From the NCBI RefSeq assembly GCF_018403265.1, contig NZ_BOSI01000006.1, positions 1 through 64,000 of the forward strand: 64,000 bases of DNA, written 5' to 3'. Source of the stretch: Paenibacillus sp. J31TS4 (GTDB taxonomy: Bacteria; Bacillota; Bacilli; Paenibacillales; NBRC-103111). Positions 1 through 9,890 of the stretch are shown piece by piece. Under the pieces are notes generated by a model. It worked only from the letters and a program-made list of their open reading frames with translations, was not told where the DNA came from and did no database searches. Position 1 is the first letter of the stretch. The number at the start of each line of letters is the position of its first letter. Both the position numbers and the translations under genes were made by a program.

Positions 1-103
1 CGGAGGGGAACCACGCGTACCCATCTCGAACACGACCGTTAAGCCCTCCAGCGCCGATGGTACTTGAACCGAAGGGTTCCGGGAGAGTAGGACGTTGCCA
101 AGC
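1..103 (+). rRNA. rrf: 5S ribosomal RNA, 3' part
   Basis: The window opens inside a 5S rRNA gene; about the first dozen bases lie outside. The recognisable core runs from the region around CCATCTCGAACACG (loop C) to GGGAGAGTAGGACGTTGCC near the 3' end. It is the last gene of an rRNA operon, as is common close to the origin in Bacillota, and it is followed by a terminator. Confidence 0.93.
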
Positions 104-110
104 AGACGAA

Positions 111-147
111 CAAAGCCTTGCTGCATAATGCAGTGAGGCTTTTGTTG
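111..147 (+). terminator. rRNA operon terminator
   Basis: A 12-bp stem, AGCCTTGCTGCA with TGCAGTGAGGCT (two G-U pairs), closes on a short loop and is followed by CTTTTGTTG. It lies just after the 5S gene and before the guaB promoter, so it most likely ends the rRNA transcript. Confidence 0.75.
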
Positions 148-168
148 TAAACTGCCAGGAAAGCTGGC

Positions 169-208
169 TTGACATAAAAATTGTGCGTTTGATACTATTG
201 CATATAAT
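169..208 (+). promoter_or_regulatory. guaB promoter (sigma-A type)
   Basis: TTGACA at 169-174 is followed after 16 bases by GATACT (191-196). A perfect TATAAT also sits at 203-208, with only a weak -35 (TTGTGC, 181-186). Either or both could start the guaB transcript, giving a leader of roughly 140-150 nt. A GTTCAGG/CCTGAAC inverted repeat at 213-233 lies at or just after the start sites. Confidence 0.6.
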
Positions 209-231
209 ATCCGTTCAGGGATGTATCCTGA

Positions 232-1812
<1,581 letters not shown>

Positions 1813-1832
1813 GCCGAATAAGCCAAACATGG

Positions 1833-1861
1833 AACAGGGCGAATCGTCGCCCTGTTTTTTT
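1833..1861 (+). terminator. guaB terminator
   Basis: A perfect 10-bp stem, AACAGGGCGA with TCGCCCTGTT, has a 4-base loop and runs into a T tract. It is 20 bases after the guaB stop. Confidence 0.92.
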
Positions 1862-1947
1862 GTGGCGATTTTGAATCAAATCTTTTCAATAAATTGTAGA
1901 AAGTTTCCGGCCATCTGGCTTCTTTTTTGTTGTGAGGAAGCGCTTTG

Positions 1948-1956
1948 TGTTAAAAT
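1948..1956 (+). promoter_or_regulatory. dacA promoter (extended -10)
   Basis: TGtTAAAAT forms an extended -10, with a loose TTGTTG 18 bases upstream at 1927-1932. It lies about 30 bases before the dacA start and after the guaB terminator, so it is the best candidate for dacA expression. Confidence 0.5.
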
Positions 1957-1986
1957 GAGACGAGTATATCCATGGGAGTGTGAGAG

Positions 1987-3318
1987 GTGAAGATTCATTT
2001 GGCAATGAGGGGAAACAAGTTGGCATCGGCTCGTAAACAAAAATGGAAGCCCGTCCTGGTGGCGGCATTAGCCTTGTGGATGATCCCATTCTCGCTGCTC
2101 GGCAGCAGCGCTAAGGTACAGGCCGCGGAAGCGGTCGATTTGAAGCTCGACGTTCGATCGGCGGTTCTGATGGACGCCTCGACGGGGCAGATTCTCTATG
2201 ACTTCAATGGAGACGAAGCTCTTCCGCCGGCAAGTATGTCCAAGATGATGACGGAATACATAGTGCTCGAGAAAATCAAAAGCGGCGAGTTGAAGTGGGA
2301 CGAACAGGTCCAGGTCAGCCAGTATTCGGCCGATGTCATTGGCTCAGGCGACCTGCTTGCGTTCGGTGAGCAGCTGTCGGTCAAGGATATGTTCTCGGCC
2401 ATGTCCATCTATTCGGCTAACGACGCAACGGTCGCGCTGGCCGAGAAGATCGGCCATACCGAGGAGAACTTCGCCAAGATGATGAATGAGGAAGCCAAGA
2501 AAATGGGACTGAGCAAGGATGCGTATTTCATCAACGCGACCGGTCTCACCCGTGGCGATCTCGGCAAATACGCGCCGAAGGAGCTCCAGGGCGAGACGAA
2601 GATGTCGGCTAAGGATTCCGCCAAGCTCGCGTATACCATTTTGAAGGAACACAAGGAAGTGCTGGACTTCACGAAGATTCCTGCCCAGAAGCTGAGAGCG
2701 TCCGACAAGGCTCCGATGATCAACTGGAACTGGATGCTGGAGGGCAACAAGGATGTCCTCAACTTCAAAAAATACGCTTATCAAGGACTGGACGGGCTAA
2801 AAACCGGCCATACCGACGAGGCCGGTTACTGTTTCACGGGAACAGCGGAACGGAACGGCATGCGCCTGATCAGCGTCGTCATGGGCACCAAGTCGGAGCC
2901 TAAGCGGTTTGAAGAAACCCGCAAGCTGCTCGATTATGGCTTTAACGGCTTCGAAAAGAAGGTGTTGGTCAAAGAAGGCGGCGAGGTTGCAGCTCTTCCG
3001 ACCGTCAAGCTGACCAAAGGGGTAAGCAAAACGGTCAAGGCCGTGACAGGCTCCGAGCTTTCTCTCGTTGCGAAAAAAGGGGCGAAGGATGAGGAATTCG
3101 TCCAGGAAGCGCAGGCCATCGAGCCGGCCAAGCTGGTGGCGCCGCTGAAAAAAGGGGACAAGGTCGGGACTGCCACCGTCAAGTATAACGATCAGGCGTA
3201 TACCGTCGATTTGGTAGCCGCCGAGGATGTCGAGAAGGGCAGCTTCCTGCGTTTGTTCTTCCGCGGAATCGGAGAGTTCTTCGCGAACATCGGAACAAGC
3301 ATTAAAAACCTGTTCTAG
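1987..3318 (+). CDS. dacA: D-alanyl-D-alanine carboxypeptidase (PBP5, DacA)
   Basis: Low-molecular-weight penicillin-binding protein that trims the terminal D-Ala from peptidoglycan pentapeptides at the outer membrane face. A basic N-terminus and hydrophobic signal (about residues 20-46, ending AQA-like at KVQAAEA) precede the peptidase S11 domain. Its three motifs are visible: S83-M-S-K86, S143-A-N145 and K272-T-G. The beta-rich PBP5 C-terminal domain and a terminal amphipathic helix (FRGIGEFFANIGTSIKNLF) that would tether it to the membrane follow. The start is GTG with GGGAG 8 bases upstream; ATG at 2005 is an alternative. The 443-residue length is normal. It sits between guaB and pdxS as in Bacillus. 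Confidence 0.95.
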   Translation: MKIHLAMRGNKLASARKQKWKPVLVAALALWMIPFSLLGSSAKVQAAEAVDLKLDVRSAVLMDASTGQILYDFNGDEALPPASMSKMMTEYIVLEKIKSGELKWDEQVQVSQYSADVIGSGDLLAFGEQLSVKDMFSAMSIYSANDATVALAEKIGHTEENFAKMMNEEAKKMGLSKDAYFINATGLTRGDLGKYAPKELQGETKMSAKDSAKLAYTILKEHKEVLDFTKIPAQKLRASDKAPMINWNWMLEGNKDVLNFKKYAYQGLDGLKTGHTDEAGYCFTGTAERNGMRLISVVMGTKSEPKRFEETRKLLDYGFNGFEKKVLVKEGGEVAALPTVKLTKGVSKTVKAVTGSELSLVAKKGAKDEEFVQEAQAIEPAKLVAPLKKGDKVGTATVKYNDQAYTVDLVAAEDVEKGSFLRLFFRGIGEFFANIGTSIKNLF

Positions 3319-3333
3319 CTGGAAAAGCTATTG

Positions 3334-3339
3334 TATAAT
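3334..3339 (+). promoter_or_regulatory. possible pdxS -10 element
   Basis: A perfect TATAAT lies 68 bases before pdxS in the dacA-pdxS gap, which has no clear terminator. The -35 region (about 3311-3316) is poor, so pdxST may also be read through from dacA. Confidence 0.3.
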
Positions 3340-3406
3340 TAGTGTTCGTAAGCTTGTACAACATCTGGTAATGCTAATTGACGATATATAGGAGGATCAA
3401 GCAGGT

Positions 3407-4288
3407 ATGGAAACAGGAACATCCCGCGTCAAAAGAGGTATGGCTGAAATGCAAAAGGGCGGCGTCATCATGGACGTCATGAATGCGGAGCAAGCGAAGA
3501 TCGCGGAGGCGGCCGGAGCGGTAGCCGTCATGGCGCTGGAACGCGTTCCTGCGGATATCCGCGCGGCGGGCGGCGTTTCCCGGATGGCAGATCCGACAAT
3601 TGTAGAAGAGGTCCAAAAAGTCGTATCCATTCCGGTTATGGCCAAAGCACGGATCGGGCATTTTGTCGAAGCTAAGGTGCTCGAGGCGCTGGGCGTTGAT
3701 TACATCGACGAGAGCGAAGTACTGACGCCGGCCGACGAGGTTTATCATATCAACAAGCATGACTTCACCGTTCCGTTCGTTTGCGGTGCACGCGATATCG
3801 GAGAAGCGCTCCGTCGTATCGGCGAGGGTGCCTCGATGATCCGGACCAAGGGCGAGCCGGGAACAGGCAATATCGTCGAAGCCGTGCGTCATATGCGCAT
3901 GATGATGTCCCAGATCCGCAAGGTGCAAAGCATGTCCAAGGACGAGCTGATGGCCGAAGCGAAGAACGTCGGCGCTCCGTATGAGCTGCTTCTTCAAGTT
4001 CACGAAACCGGCAAGCTGCCGGTCGTCAACTTTGCAGCGGGCGGCGTAGCAACTCCATCGGATGCTGCCCTCATGATGCACCTGGGTTCGGACGGCGTTT
4101 TCGTCGGGTCGGGGATCTTCAAATCCGACAATCCGGAGAAATTCGCGAGAGCGATCGTGGAAGCTACGACTCACTATACCGATTTCGATCTCATTGCCAA
4201 GCTCTCCAAGAACTTGGGCACGCCGATGAAAGGCATCGAGATCTCCAAGCTTGAAGTGACCCAGCGCATGCAGGAACGCGGCTGGTAA
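3407..4288 (+). CDS. pdxS: pyridoxal 5'-phosphate synthase, synthase subunit
   Basis: Lyase subunit of the DXP-independent vitamin B6 pathway. It condenses ribose 5-phosphate, glyceraldehyde 3-phosphate and ammonia (supplied by PdxT) into PLP as a dodecamer. The 293-residue TIM barrel keeps Asp23, Lys80 (VMAKARIGH) and Lys148 ([10 protein letters not shown]), the two lysines that carry the covalent intermediates. The start ATG has GGAGG at 3391-3395. pdxT follows after 20 bases, so the two are co-transcribed. Confidence 0.97.
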   Translation: METGTSRVKRGMAEMQKGGVIMDVMNAEQAKIAEAAGAVAVMALERVPADIRAAGGVSRMADPTIVEEVQKVVSIPVMAKARIGHFVEAKVLEALGVDYIDESEVLTPADEVYHINKHDFTVPFVCGARDIGEALRRIGEGASMIRTKGEPGTGNIVEAVRHMRMMMSQIRKVQSMSKDELMAEAKNVGAPYELLLQVHETGKLPVVNFAAGGVATPSDAALMMHLGSDGVFVGSGIFKSDNPEKFARAIVEATTHYTDFDLIAKLSKNLGTPMKGIEISKLEVTQRMQERGW

Positions 4289-4308
4289 GAGGAAAGAAGG
4301 TCAAGACG

Positions 4309-4884
4309 ATGAACATCGGGGTACTTGCCCTGCAGGGTGCAGTGGCGGAGCATATCCGGATGGTGGAGCGTGAGGGAGCGGCGGGGGTCGCCGTCAAGCG
4401 GACGGAGCAGCTCGCCGACCTCGACGGGATCATCATTCCAGGCGGAGAGAGCACGACGATCGGCAAGCTGATGCGTCTCTACGGCTTTCTAGAGGAGCTG
4501 CAGGCATTCGCCAAGCAAGGCAAGCCGATCTTCGGCACATGCGCAGGATTAATCGTGCTGGCCAAAGAGATCGAGGGGCAGGAAGAAGCGCACCTCGGTC
4601 TCATGGATATTACGGTTATCCGGAATGCGTTCGGCCGGCAGCGCGAGAGCTTTGAGGCGGACCTGCCGATCAAGGGAGTCGAGGGAGCCGTGCGGGCTGT
4701 CTTTATTCGCGCTCCACTGATCGGCCGGGTCGGCCCGGAAGTCGACGTTCTCTGCACGTACCAGGACCAGATCGTGGCGGCGCGCCAGAGCAACCTGCTC
4801 GTAGCCTCGTTCCACCCGGAGCTGACCGACGATTCCCGTATGCATGCCTATTTTTTGGATATGGTAAGAGAAGCCCGCGCTTGA
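4309..4884 (+). CDS. pdxT: pyridoxal 5'-phosphate synthase, glutaminase subunit
   Basis: Class I glutamine amidotransferase that releases ammonia from glutamine and passes it to PdxS. The triad is visible as Cys78 in GTCAGL and His169/Glu171 in SFHPEL; the oxyanion motif PGGEST is at about 44-49. The 191-residue length is typical. The hairpin AAGCCCGC/GCGGGCTT at 4871-4895 overlaps the stop but lacks a T tract, so read-through into serS is possible. Confidence 0.97.
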   Translation: MNIGVLALQGAVAEHIRMVEREGAAGVAVKRTEQLADLDGIIIPGGESTTIGKLMRLYGFLEELQAFAKQGKPIFGTCAGLIVLAKEIEGQEEAHLGLMDITVIRNAFGRQRESFEADLPIKGVEGAVRAVFIRAPLIGRVGPEVDVLCTYQDQIVAARQSNLLVASFHPELTDDSRMHAYFLDMVREARA

Positions 4885-4946
4885 TCAGCGGGCTTGTCCT
4901 ATCTTACTGAACTGTTGAAAATTGCCCTCTTAGGGAGGAATACCTT

Positions 4947-6227
4947 TTGTTTGATGCCAAATTGCTAAGACATGATTACGATCGAGTCGAACAGGCGATG
5001 GCCAACCGGAACAAGCCGTTGGACGATATCCGACGGTACACCGGCCTGGATGCCAACCGGCGCGCTCTGCTCCAAGAGGTGGAGCAGCTCAAAAACCGCC
5101 GCAACGTGGTGTCGCAGGAAGTGGCCGCCAAGAAAAAGGCTAAAGAGGACGCCGAGCCGCTCATTCTCGAGATGCGCGACGTGTCGGATCGGATCAAGCA
5201 GCTTGATGAGGAGCTTCGCGGCATTGAGGAAGAATGCAATGCGATTCTGCTGAGCCTGCCGAATCTTCCGAATGAAACCGTTCCTGTGGGGGCATCGGAG
5301 GAAGAGAACGTGGAGGCACGGCGGTGGGGAGAGGTACCGTCCTTTTCTTACGAGGTTAAGCCCCATTGGGATATTGCAACCGATCTCGGCATTCTCGATT
5401 TTGAGGCTGCTTCCAAAGTAACCGGCTCGCGCTATGTGTTCTACAAAGGAATGGGAGCACGCCTCGAGCGCGCACTCATCAACTTTATGATGGACCTGCA
5501 CAGCAATGAGCATGGTTACGAAGAAATGCTCCCGCCTTACCTGGTCAACCGCGACAGCCTGACCGGCACGGGACAGCTGCCCAAGTTCGCTGAGGATGTT
5601 TACAAGGTGGAGGACAGCGACGTTTTCCTGATTCCGACTGCCGAAGTGCCGGTGACCAACTATCACCGCGACGAGATTCTGACGGTGGACGACCTGCCGA
5701 AGTATTATGTGGCGTTCAGCGCCTGCTTCCGTTCCGAAGCGGGAGCAGCGGGCCGGGATACGCGCGGATTGATCCGCCAGCACCAATTCAACAAGGTAGA
5801 GATGGTGAAGCTGGTCAAGCCGGAAGAGTCCTACGCCGAGCTTGAAAAGCTGACAGCCGACGCGGAGCAGGTGCTCCAGCTGCTGAAGCTGCCCTATCGG
5901 GTCATGACGCTTTGTACGGGAGACCTTGGCTTTTCCTCGGCCAAAACCTATGATCTGGAGGTTTGGCTGCCGCACAGCGGGACGTATCGGGAAATCTCGT
6001 CCTGCAGCAATTTCGAGGACTTCCAGGGCCGGCGCGCGAACATCCGATTCCGCCGCGACGCCAAAGCGAAGCCTGAGTTCGTGCATACGCTTAATGGTTC
6101 CGGATTGGCGCTTGGCCGCACGGTAGCCGCCATCCTGGAGAACTACCAGCAGGAGGACGGGAGCGTCGTCATTCCGGACGTGCTCCGGCCGTATATGAAC
6201 AATGCGGCAGTCATCCGCAAAAAATAA
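4947..6227 (+). CDS. serS: seryl-tRNA synthetase
   Basis: Class II aminoacyl-tRNA synthetase that charges tRNA-Ser, in the cytoplasm. The N-terminal helical arm (about residues 28-105, rich in Lys/Glu/Arg) forms the tRNA-binding coiled coil. Motif 2 ([15 protein letters not shown]) and motif 3 (GSGLALGRT) are present. The start is TTG (MFDAKLLR, aligning with the usual MLD start) with GGGAGG at 4933-4938. No T-box leader is present in the short 62-base upstream gap, unlike many Bacillota synthetase genes. A tRNA-Ser gene lies 120 bases downstream, as in Bacillus. Confidence 0.97.
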   Translation: MFDAKLLRHDYDRVEQAMANRNKPLDDIRRYTGLDANRRALLQEVEQLKNRRNVVSQEVAAKKKAKEDAEPLILEMRDVSDRIKQLDEELRGIEEECNAILLSLPNLPNETVPVGASEEENVEARRWGEVPSFSYEVKPHWDIATDLGILDFEAASKVTGSRYVFYKGMGARLERALINFMMDLHSNEHGYEEMLPPYLVNRDSLTGTGQLPKFAEDVYKVEDSDVFLIPTAEVPVTNYHRDEILTVDDLPKYYVAFSACFRSEAGAAGRDTRGLIRQHQFNKVEMVKLVKPEESYAELEKLTADAEQVLQLLKLPYRVMTLCTGDLGFSSAKTYDLEVWLPHSGTYREISSCSNFEDFQGRRANIRFRRDAKAKPEFVHTLNGSGLALGRTVAAILENYQQEDGSVVIPDVLRPYMNNAAVIRKK

Positions 6228-6250
6228 CATTGTTGATGTAGAGTCACCTA

Positions 6251-6259
6251 TGCTAATAT
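6251..6259 (+). promoter_or_regulatory. tRNA-Ser promoter (extended -10)
   Basis: TGcTAATAT has the TGN extension, and TTGATG at 6233-6238 could act as a -35 with a short 15-base spacer. It sits in the serS-tRNA gap. Confidence 0.35.
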
Positions 6260-6306
6260 AAGAGGTGGTTCTTTTGATCACTATCCCTTAGGGGATTGGA
6301 CCAAGA

Positions 6307-6338
6307 GGAACCGTCCGCTTGGGCGGATTCCCTTTTTT
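6307..6338 (+). terminator. hairpin before tRNA-Ser
   Basis: GGAA-ccg-TCCGC pairs with GCGGA-TTCC around a TTGG loop and is followed by CCTTTTTT. It may end the serS transcript or attenuate read-through just ahead of the tRNA gene. Confidence 0.55.
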
Positions 6339-6347
6339 GGTCGCTTT

Positions 6348-6437
6348 GGAGAGGTGGTCGAGTGGTTTAAGGCTCTGGTCTTGAAAACCAGCGAAGGGGC
6401 AACCCTTCCGTGGGTTCGAATCCCACCCTCTCCGCCA
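6348..6437 (+). tRNA. tRNA-Ser (anticodon UGA)
   Basis: This 90-base gene has acceptor arms GGAGAGG/CCTCTCC, an encoded GCCA end, and anticodon stem-loop CTGGT-CTTGAAA-ACCAG giving anticodon TGA. The long variable arm (CGAAGGGGCAACCCTTCCG) is typical of class II tRNAs and confirms serine. It lies directly downstream of serS. Confidence 0.96.
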
Positions 6438-6459
6438 TACATAGCCTTATTGCAGATCC

Positions 6460-6500
6460 AAGCTGCGAAGAGAGTTGCTCTCTTTGCAGCTTATTTTTTG
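6460..6500 (+). terminator. tRNA-Ser terminator
   Basis: A 15-bp stem (6460-6474 with 6478-6492, one G-U pair, 3-base loop) runs into TTATTTTTTG. The T tract directly abuts the parS-like site at 6499-6514. Confidence 0.9.
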
Positions 6501-6514
6501 TTTCACATGGAACA
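6499..6514. promoter_or_regulatory. parS-like ParB binding site 1
   Basis: TGTTTCACATGGAACA differs at one position (CACATG for CACGTG) from the TGTTTCACGTGGAACA form of the bacterial parS centromere. It is intergenic, directly after the tRNA-Ser terminator. Two further sites lie at 18531 and 41364. Confidence 0.7.
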
Positions 6515-6731
6515 TTTTGGAAGAAGCCACAGTCTTGAAAGTAAGAAGAAACGTTCCGAGTTCAGGGGATAGGAAAGGATCAAGCGGTTTAGGGGGAGGA
6601 TCAAGCGTTGTAGGAGCGGAGGCTTGTTCTGAAAAGTATGTGGATGAGCGCTGTCATGTGAAGCCGAGCGCCGCGCACTGGGAGTTTCAGACGAAAGCAA
6701 TTGGTAAGGAAATGAAGGAGGGAAAATGGAA

Positions 6732-7577
6732 ATGAAGCCTTGGTGGGTGATCGGGCTGCTGGGCCTGATGATCGCAGGAACGAGTGGAGAGACGGAAGAA
6801 TGGGCCGGAATGGGAGGAAGCTCAGGAAGCATTGGGAAAGGATCATCGGCGCAGGAGGCACCTTTGGACACAAAATCGGGCGACGCGAAGGACCCTTCAT
6901 CAGCGGGTCACCCGGTCAATATGGACTTAGCGAGAGAGCTGATGGAGCGATCACACGATTATATGGCGGGCGAGGAACCGACTGCGGAGGCATTGGCCCG
7001 AATGGCCTCGGATCCAGATCGTCAAGATTACGGGAAGGTGATCGAGGCCTTCAATAGGTCCCGGCTGCACAAGACACTGCTTTCCTACCAAACCGTCAGC
7101 ACCTCCACGAATCCGCGCTCCGTTCTGGTGGCGACTCGGGAAGGGACCTATTACTTGCTCTTTCTGCAGAAAAATTACCGCTACGGAGGCATTTGGCTGG
7201 TGACGAAATACAGTGAGGCGAGCCTGCCGGCGGATGGGCAGGGTCTATATCCCCTCTACCGGACGCTATCCTGGGAGGAAGCGCCGGACGCCGTCCAGAA
7301 TTGGGCGAAGCCGCTGCAGGCTGAGGGAAGCTGGAAGCAGGAGTGGACAACGTCCGAAGGCAAAACGTATTTGCTGCTCACCACCACTTCCTCCGCCACC
7401 GATTCGATTGAGCTGGCTGGTCTTCAGGTCCATGCAGGGGAGTTGTACGTTCAGTACCAGACATTCGTCTATTCGGAAGCAGAGACGGACCTCATTCAGC
7501 CGTATGCTTTGGTGGAGGTGGACTTTGCCGATCCCTTCTCAGTTACGTTCACGGAGACCTATTCCACGCTGCGCTAG
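6732..7577 (+). CDS. hypothetical exported protein
   Basis: I do not recognise this 281-residue protein. It begins MKPWW and has a short hydrophobic stretch (about residues 3-17) that could be a signal or anchor; no lipobox cysteine follows. A Gly/Ser-rich low-complexity linker comes next, then a folded region from about residue 60 with a repeated Tyr/Leu/Thr-rich beta pattern (VLVATREGTYYLLFLQ, KTYLLLTTT). The ATG at 6732 is chosen because GGAGGG at 6717-6722 is 9 bases away, while the ATG at 6726 is too close. The upstream 6515-6731 holds nothing else recognisable. It is a single-gene unit in the variable block. Confidence 0.7.
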   Translation: MKPWWVIGLLGLMIAGTSGETEEWAGMGGSSGSIGKGSSAQEAPLDTKSGDAKDPSSAGHPVNMDLARELMERSHDYMAGEEPTAEALARMASDPDRQDYGKVIEAFNRSRLHKTLLSYQTVSTSTNPRSVLVATREGTYYLLFLQKNYRYGGIWLVTKYSEASLPADGQGLYPLYRTLSWEEAPDAVQNWAKPLQAEGSWKQEWTTSEGKTYLLLTTTSSATDSIELAGLQVHAGELYVQYQTFVYSEAETDLIQPYALVEVDFADPFSVTFTETYSTLR

Positions 7578-7650
7578 AGGCGTTTTCTTGCGCTTGATGC
7601 AGGGATGATTGGATATTGAGTCATCAGCCGTTCTGGCGCTGCGAAGAGCC

Positions 7651-7680
7651 GCATAAAAGCATCCCTCCAATCGCATGTTA
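7651..7680 (+). promoter_or_regulatory. possible sigma-G promoter of the sspP set
   Basis: GCATA (7651-7655), an 18-base spacer and CATGTTA (7674-7680) match the known sigma-G pattern (GNATR, 18, CATNNTA). The downstream set ends in sspP, a sigma-G type gene. The predicted start would fall about 7687, on the ribosome binding site of the first gene (GGAGG, 7686-7690), which weakens the call. Confidence 0.4.
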
Positions 7681-7699
7681 AGAACGGAGGTGTTCGTAG

Positions 7700-8047
7700 A
7701 TGGACAACACGGAATTTCCCTCGCTGCAGGCGGAGAGGCTGAGTGAGGCGTGGCAGGAAGCTCTGCCTAGCGTTCTAAAAGACGGGGACCGCGCGACTGC
7801 CCGCGCCGACGAGGCGAACCCCAATGCCGTTCGTGTGACCATTGAGTCTGCCGGCCGTACGGGCTACTCGTTCGACTTTTGCTGCACGTATGTGGATTCC
7901 CGCGAGATCAAGGTGGACTTGATCGATGTGGAGAACGACAACCGGCATATCGATGAGCGCAGCGAGCTGGTGCAGCAGCTGACGGACGATTATGTCCGCC
8001 ATCTGCACGAGTGTGCCCAGAGCCTGCAGCCGCAGACGCACAGTTAG
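7700..8047 (+). CDS. hypothetical protein, spore-gene neighbour
   Basis: This 115-residue acidic, soluble protein has no signal or membrane segment and is not recognised. It has a hydrophobic/beta centre (AVRVTIESAGRTGYSFDFCC) and an acidic helical end. ATG with GGAGG at 7686-7690. It is 11 bases before the next gene, in a run that ends with sspP, so a spore-related role is inferred only from context. Confidence 0.7.
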   Translation: MDNTEFPSLQAERLSEAWQEALPSVLKDGDRATARADEANPNAVRVTIESAGRTGYSFDFCCTYVDSREIKVDLIDVENDNRHIDERSELVQQLTDDYVRHLHECAQSLQPQTHS

Positions 8048-8058
8048 GAGGAGCCGCC

Positions 8059-8235
8059 ATGACCAAAGCCAAAGGTGTCGATAAAAATCTGCAGAACACG
8101 GTGAAGGAGCTGGAAGCCGAGGCGGTCAACAGCCACAACGCCCAACAGCTGCAACAGGATAAAAACGACCGCCGCCATCAGGATGCGCTGAACCATGATG
8201 ACGGTATGAGGGGGATCGGCCATGCCGAAAAATAA
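8059..8235 (+). CDS. small hypothetical protein
   Basis: This 58-residue, very hydrophilic protein is rich in Gln, Asn, His, Lys and Asp and has no hydrophobic core. The start ATG is preceded by AGGAGGAG. It overlaps the next gene, sspP, by 14 bases, which suggests coupled translation. Its composition resembles small spore-core proteins, but I cannot assign it to a family. Confidence 0.6.
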   Translation: MTKAKGVDKNLQNTVKELEAEAVNSHNAQQLQQDKNDRRHQDALNHDDGMRGIGHAEK

Positions 8236-8371
8236 AGCAACGCCTGTTAACCCGCCCAGCGGGCCCAACCGCCAAGATGATCGGGAAGGGCAGCCGCAGC
8301 AGCCGCTGTCCGGCTCCAAGTCGGTCAAGAATCGCAATCATTCCCGCAGCAATCACGGGGAAGGCAGCTAA
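8222..8371 (+). CDS. sspP: small acid-soluble spore protein P
   Basis: This 49-residue gene is easily missed because of its length. Its C-terminal half, PQQPLSGSKSVKNRNHSRSNH, carries the SspP/CotL signature (EPLSGSKKVKNRNHTRQKH in Bacillus, from memory). Minor SASP proteins accumulate in the spore core and in Bacillus are made in the forespore under sigma-G. The ATG overlaps the end of the upstream gene by 14 bases, with GGGGGATCGG upstream as a fair ribosome binding site. It is the last gene of the set. Confidence 0.85.
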   Translation: MPKNKATPVNPPSGPNRQDDREGQPQQPLSGSKSVKNRNHSRSNHGEGS

Positions 8372-8409
8372 GCGTCCGCGACGAAGGGATGGAAGCCAAT
8401 TTGTAATCC

Positions 8410-8439
8410 TAAGTAATACTTAGCATTACTTATTAAGTA
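8410..8439. repeat. double 13-bp palindrome
   Basis: TAAGTAATACTTA (8410-8422) and TACTTATTAAGTA (8427-8439) are each perfect palindromes around one central base, 4 bases apart. Alternative pairing gives an 8-bp stem TAAGTAAT/ATTACTTA. It is strongly AT-rich in a GC-rich region and lies between convergent genes. Confidence 0.6.
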
Positions 8440-8510
8440 TCATGGGAAGATGACTGCTAGCCATCGGTCTCTCTTACCGACAGCTGATTCTGGTCCCACG
8501 CTGCATCTCC

Positions 8511-8561
8511 CTAAATACGCAAAGGCCGAGGCACTGCCGCCCCGGCCTTTCCCTATATTTA
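8511..8561. terminator. bidirectional hairpin between sspP and the deacetylase gene
   Basis: AAAGGCCG/CGGCCTTT forms the core, with outer arms CTAAATA/TATTTAG. It lies between convergent transcription units and probably ends one or both, though the T tracts are weak. Confidence 0.45.
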
Positions 8562-8617
8562 GTCCTGGTAATTGGACTGGTCCTTTTCGGGTATCTAACA
8601 GTCTTTCCTGTAGCAAT

Positions 8618-9787
8618 TCACCGGCTCTTCCCGGTATCCGAGAATTTGGCGAGCTTCGCCAGCAGCTTGTCCGCCGACATGTTGGGGACACCGGCGTGAA
8701 CCCGCACGAATTCGCGTCCGTTTTGTGTATTGATCCCATCGTTGATCGTGGAATAGTACTGAATTCCGGCCTCCCGGGCAATCTCAAGCACGGTTTTGTT
8801 GTAAGCGCCAAAAGGGAAGCACAGGATGCTTTGCTCATTGCCCAGCTTTTCTTTTAAAGTCTGTTCGGCGAGCAGCAAATCTTCCTTAACCCGCTTCCGG
8901 TATTCCTCCTCCGTCTCCAGCCGGTTCTCTTTATCGAGCCATAGGCGGTTTGTGAGGGCAGGAACCGGTTCCTTGCCGCCATTGGATTTTTTGATATGCA
9001 GGTTATACGTATGCGAGTAAAAGCTGAAGCCGTCCTTCTTCATCTCCTGGATCTGGTCCCAGGTCAAATAGGGGAGGCTAGGATTCGGCATATCCACGTA
9101 GCTGACGATGACGAAGTTCGTGCCTGTAAAGCCATGCTTCTTCATCTCGGGATAAGCAAAGCGGTAATACGATTCATATCCATCGTCGAAGGTAATAACG
9201 ACCGCGTTAGGAGGGACGGGCTTGTTCTCTTTCATGAAGCCGATATATTCTTCCATCGAGATGACTCGGTAGCTGGCGTCCTCGAGGGCTTGCATTTGCT
9301 GGGCGAAGCGCTCCTGCGTTATCGTAACCCCTTCCTCATTGGGGGAGATATGATGATACATCAGCATAACGACCTTGTCGGTGTAACGAATGTCCGACGG
9401 CTTGAGAGCTGGGCGCGGTGTGGGAGTGACGGCAGCTTGTCCCCGTGGTTTATCCTCAGCCGATGAAGAGGGCTGTTGTCCGGCAGCTGTAGGAGAAGCT
9501 TCCGGCTTAGGGCTGTTAACGGCCGAAGCCAGAGTTGGCTGCCCTTGTGTTCCTCCACCGGCAGTGACGATGCCCGCCTTGGCCTGGGCGGCCTGCTCGC
9601 CGGATGGCGATTCGCTGGGAGGAGCCGACTGGGGGCTGGTGGACGGTGAATAGGTGGGTGAAGTTTCGGCAGACTGAGGCAAGAGAGGGATGGGGGACGT
9701 CTGCCTGTCCTTAATAGAGAGTCCGACAGCCGTTACGGCGGCCAGAACAATGCAAGCGGTTGCAAGTCGGGGAATGCTGAATTTCAA
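8618..9787 (-). CDS. exported polysaccharide deacetylase
   Basis: Carbohydrate esterase family 4 enzyme expected to remove N-acetyl groups from wall or capsular polysaccharide outside the membrane. A signal/anchor (residues 7-24) and a Pro/Ser/Thr-rich linker (about 30-130) lead to the NodB domain. Visible motifs: TFDDGYES with D201/D202, zinc motif SHTYNLH (H259, H264) and the FPFGAY region. It is 389 residues. The start is TTG (MKFSIP), preceded on its strand by AGGAGTAGGAG. It stands alone, opposite in direction to the sspP set; the substrate is not evident. Confidence 0.85.
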   Translation of the reverse strand: MKFSIPRLATACIVLAAVTAVGLSIKDRQTSPIPLLPQSAETSPTYSPSTSPQSAPPSESPSGEQAAQAKAGIVTAGGGTQGQPTLASAVNSPKPEASPTAAGQQPSSSAEDKPRGQAAVTPTPRPALKPSDIRYTDKVVMLMYHHISPNEEGVTITQERFAQQMQALEDASYRVISMEEYIGFMKENKPVPPNAVVITFDDGYESYYRFAYPEMKKHGFTGTNFVIVSYVDMPNPSLPYLTWDQIQEMKKDGFSFYSHTYNLHIKKSNGGKEPVPALTNRLWLDKENRLETEEEYRKRVKEDLLLAEQTLKEKLGNEQSILCFPFGAYNKTVLEIAREAGIQYYSTINDGINTQNGREFVRVHAGVPNMSADKLLAKLAKFSDTGKSR

Positions 9788-9890
9788 ATGGCTCCTACTC
9801 CTTTTGTGTAGATACGAATTGGGGTAGGTAAATTATACTAGGGGCCCTGCAAGTCCGCTATTGTTTTTTTGGAAAAAACCAGAAAAAATC

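Noticed and set aside
2830..2844. parS-like TGTTTCACGGGAACA in dacA
   Set aside because: It is one base short of the 16-bp parS, losing the spacing of the two half sites, and is explained by the coding sequence.
4885..4946. T-box leader for serS
   Set aside because: The gap is only 62 bases and no specifier loop or T-box core is present.
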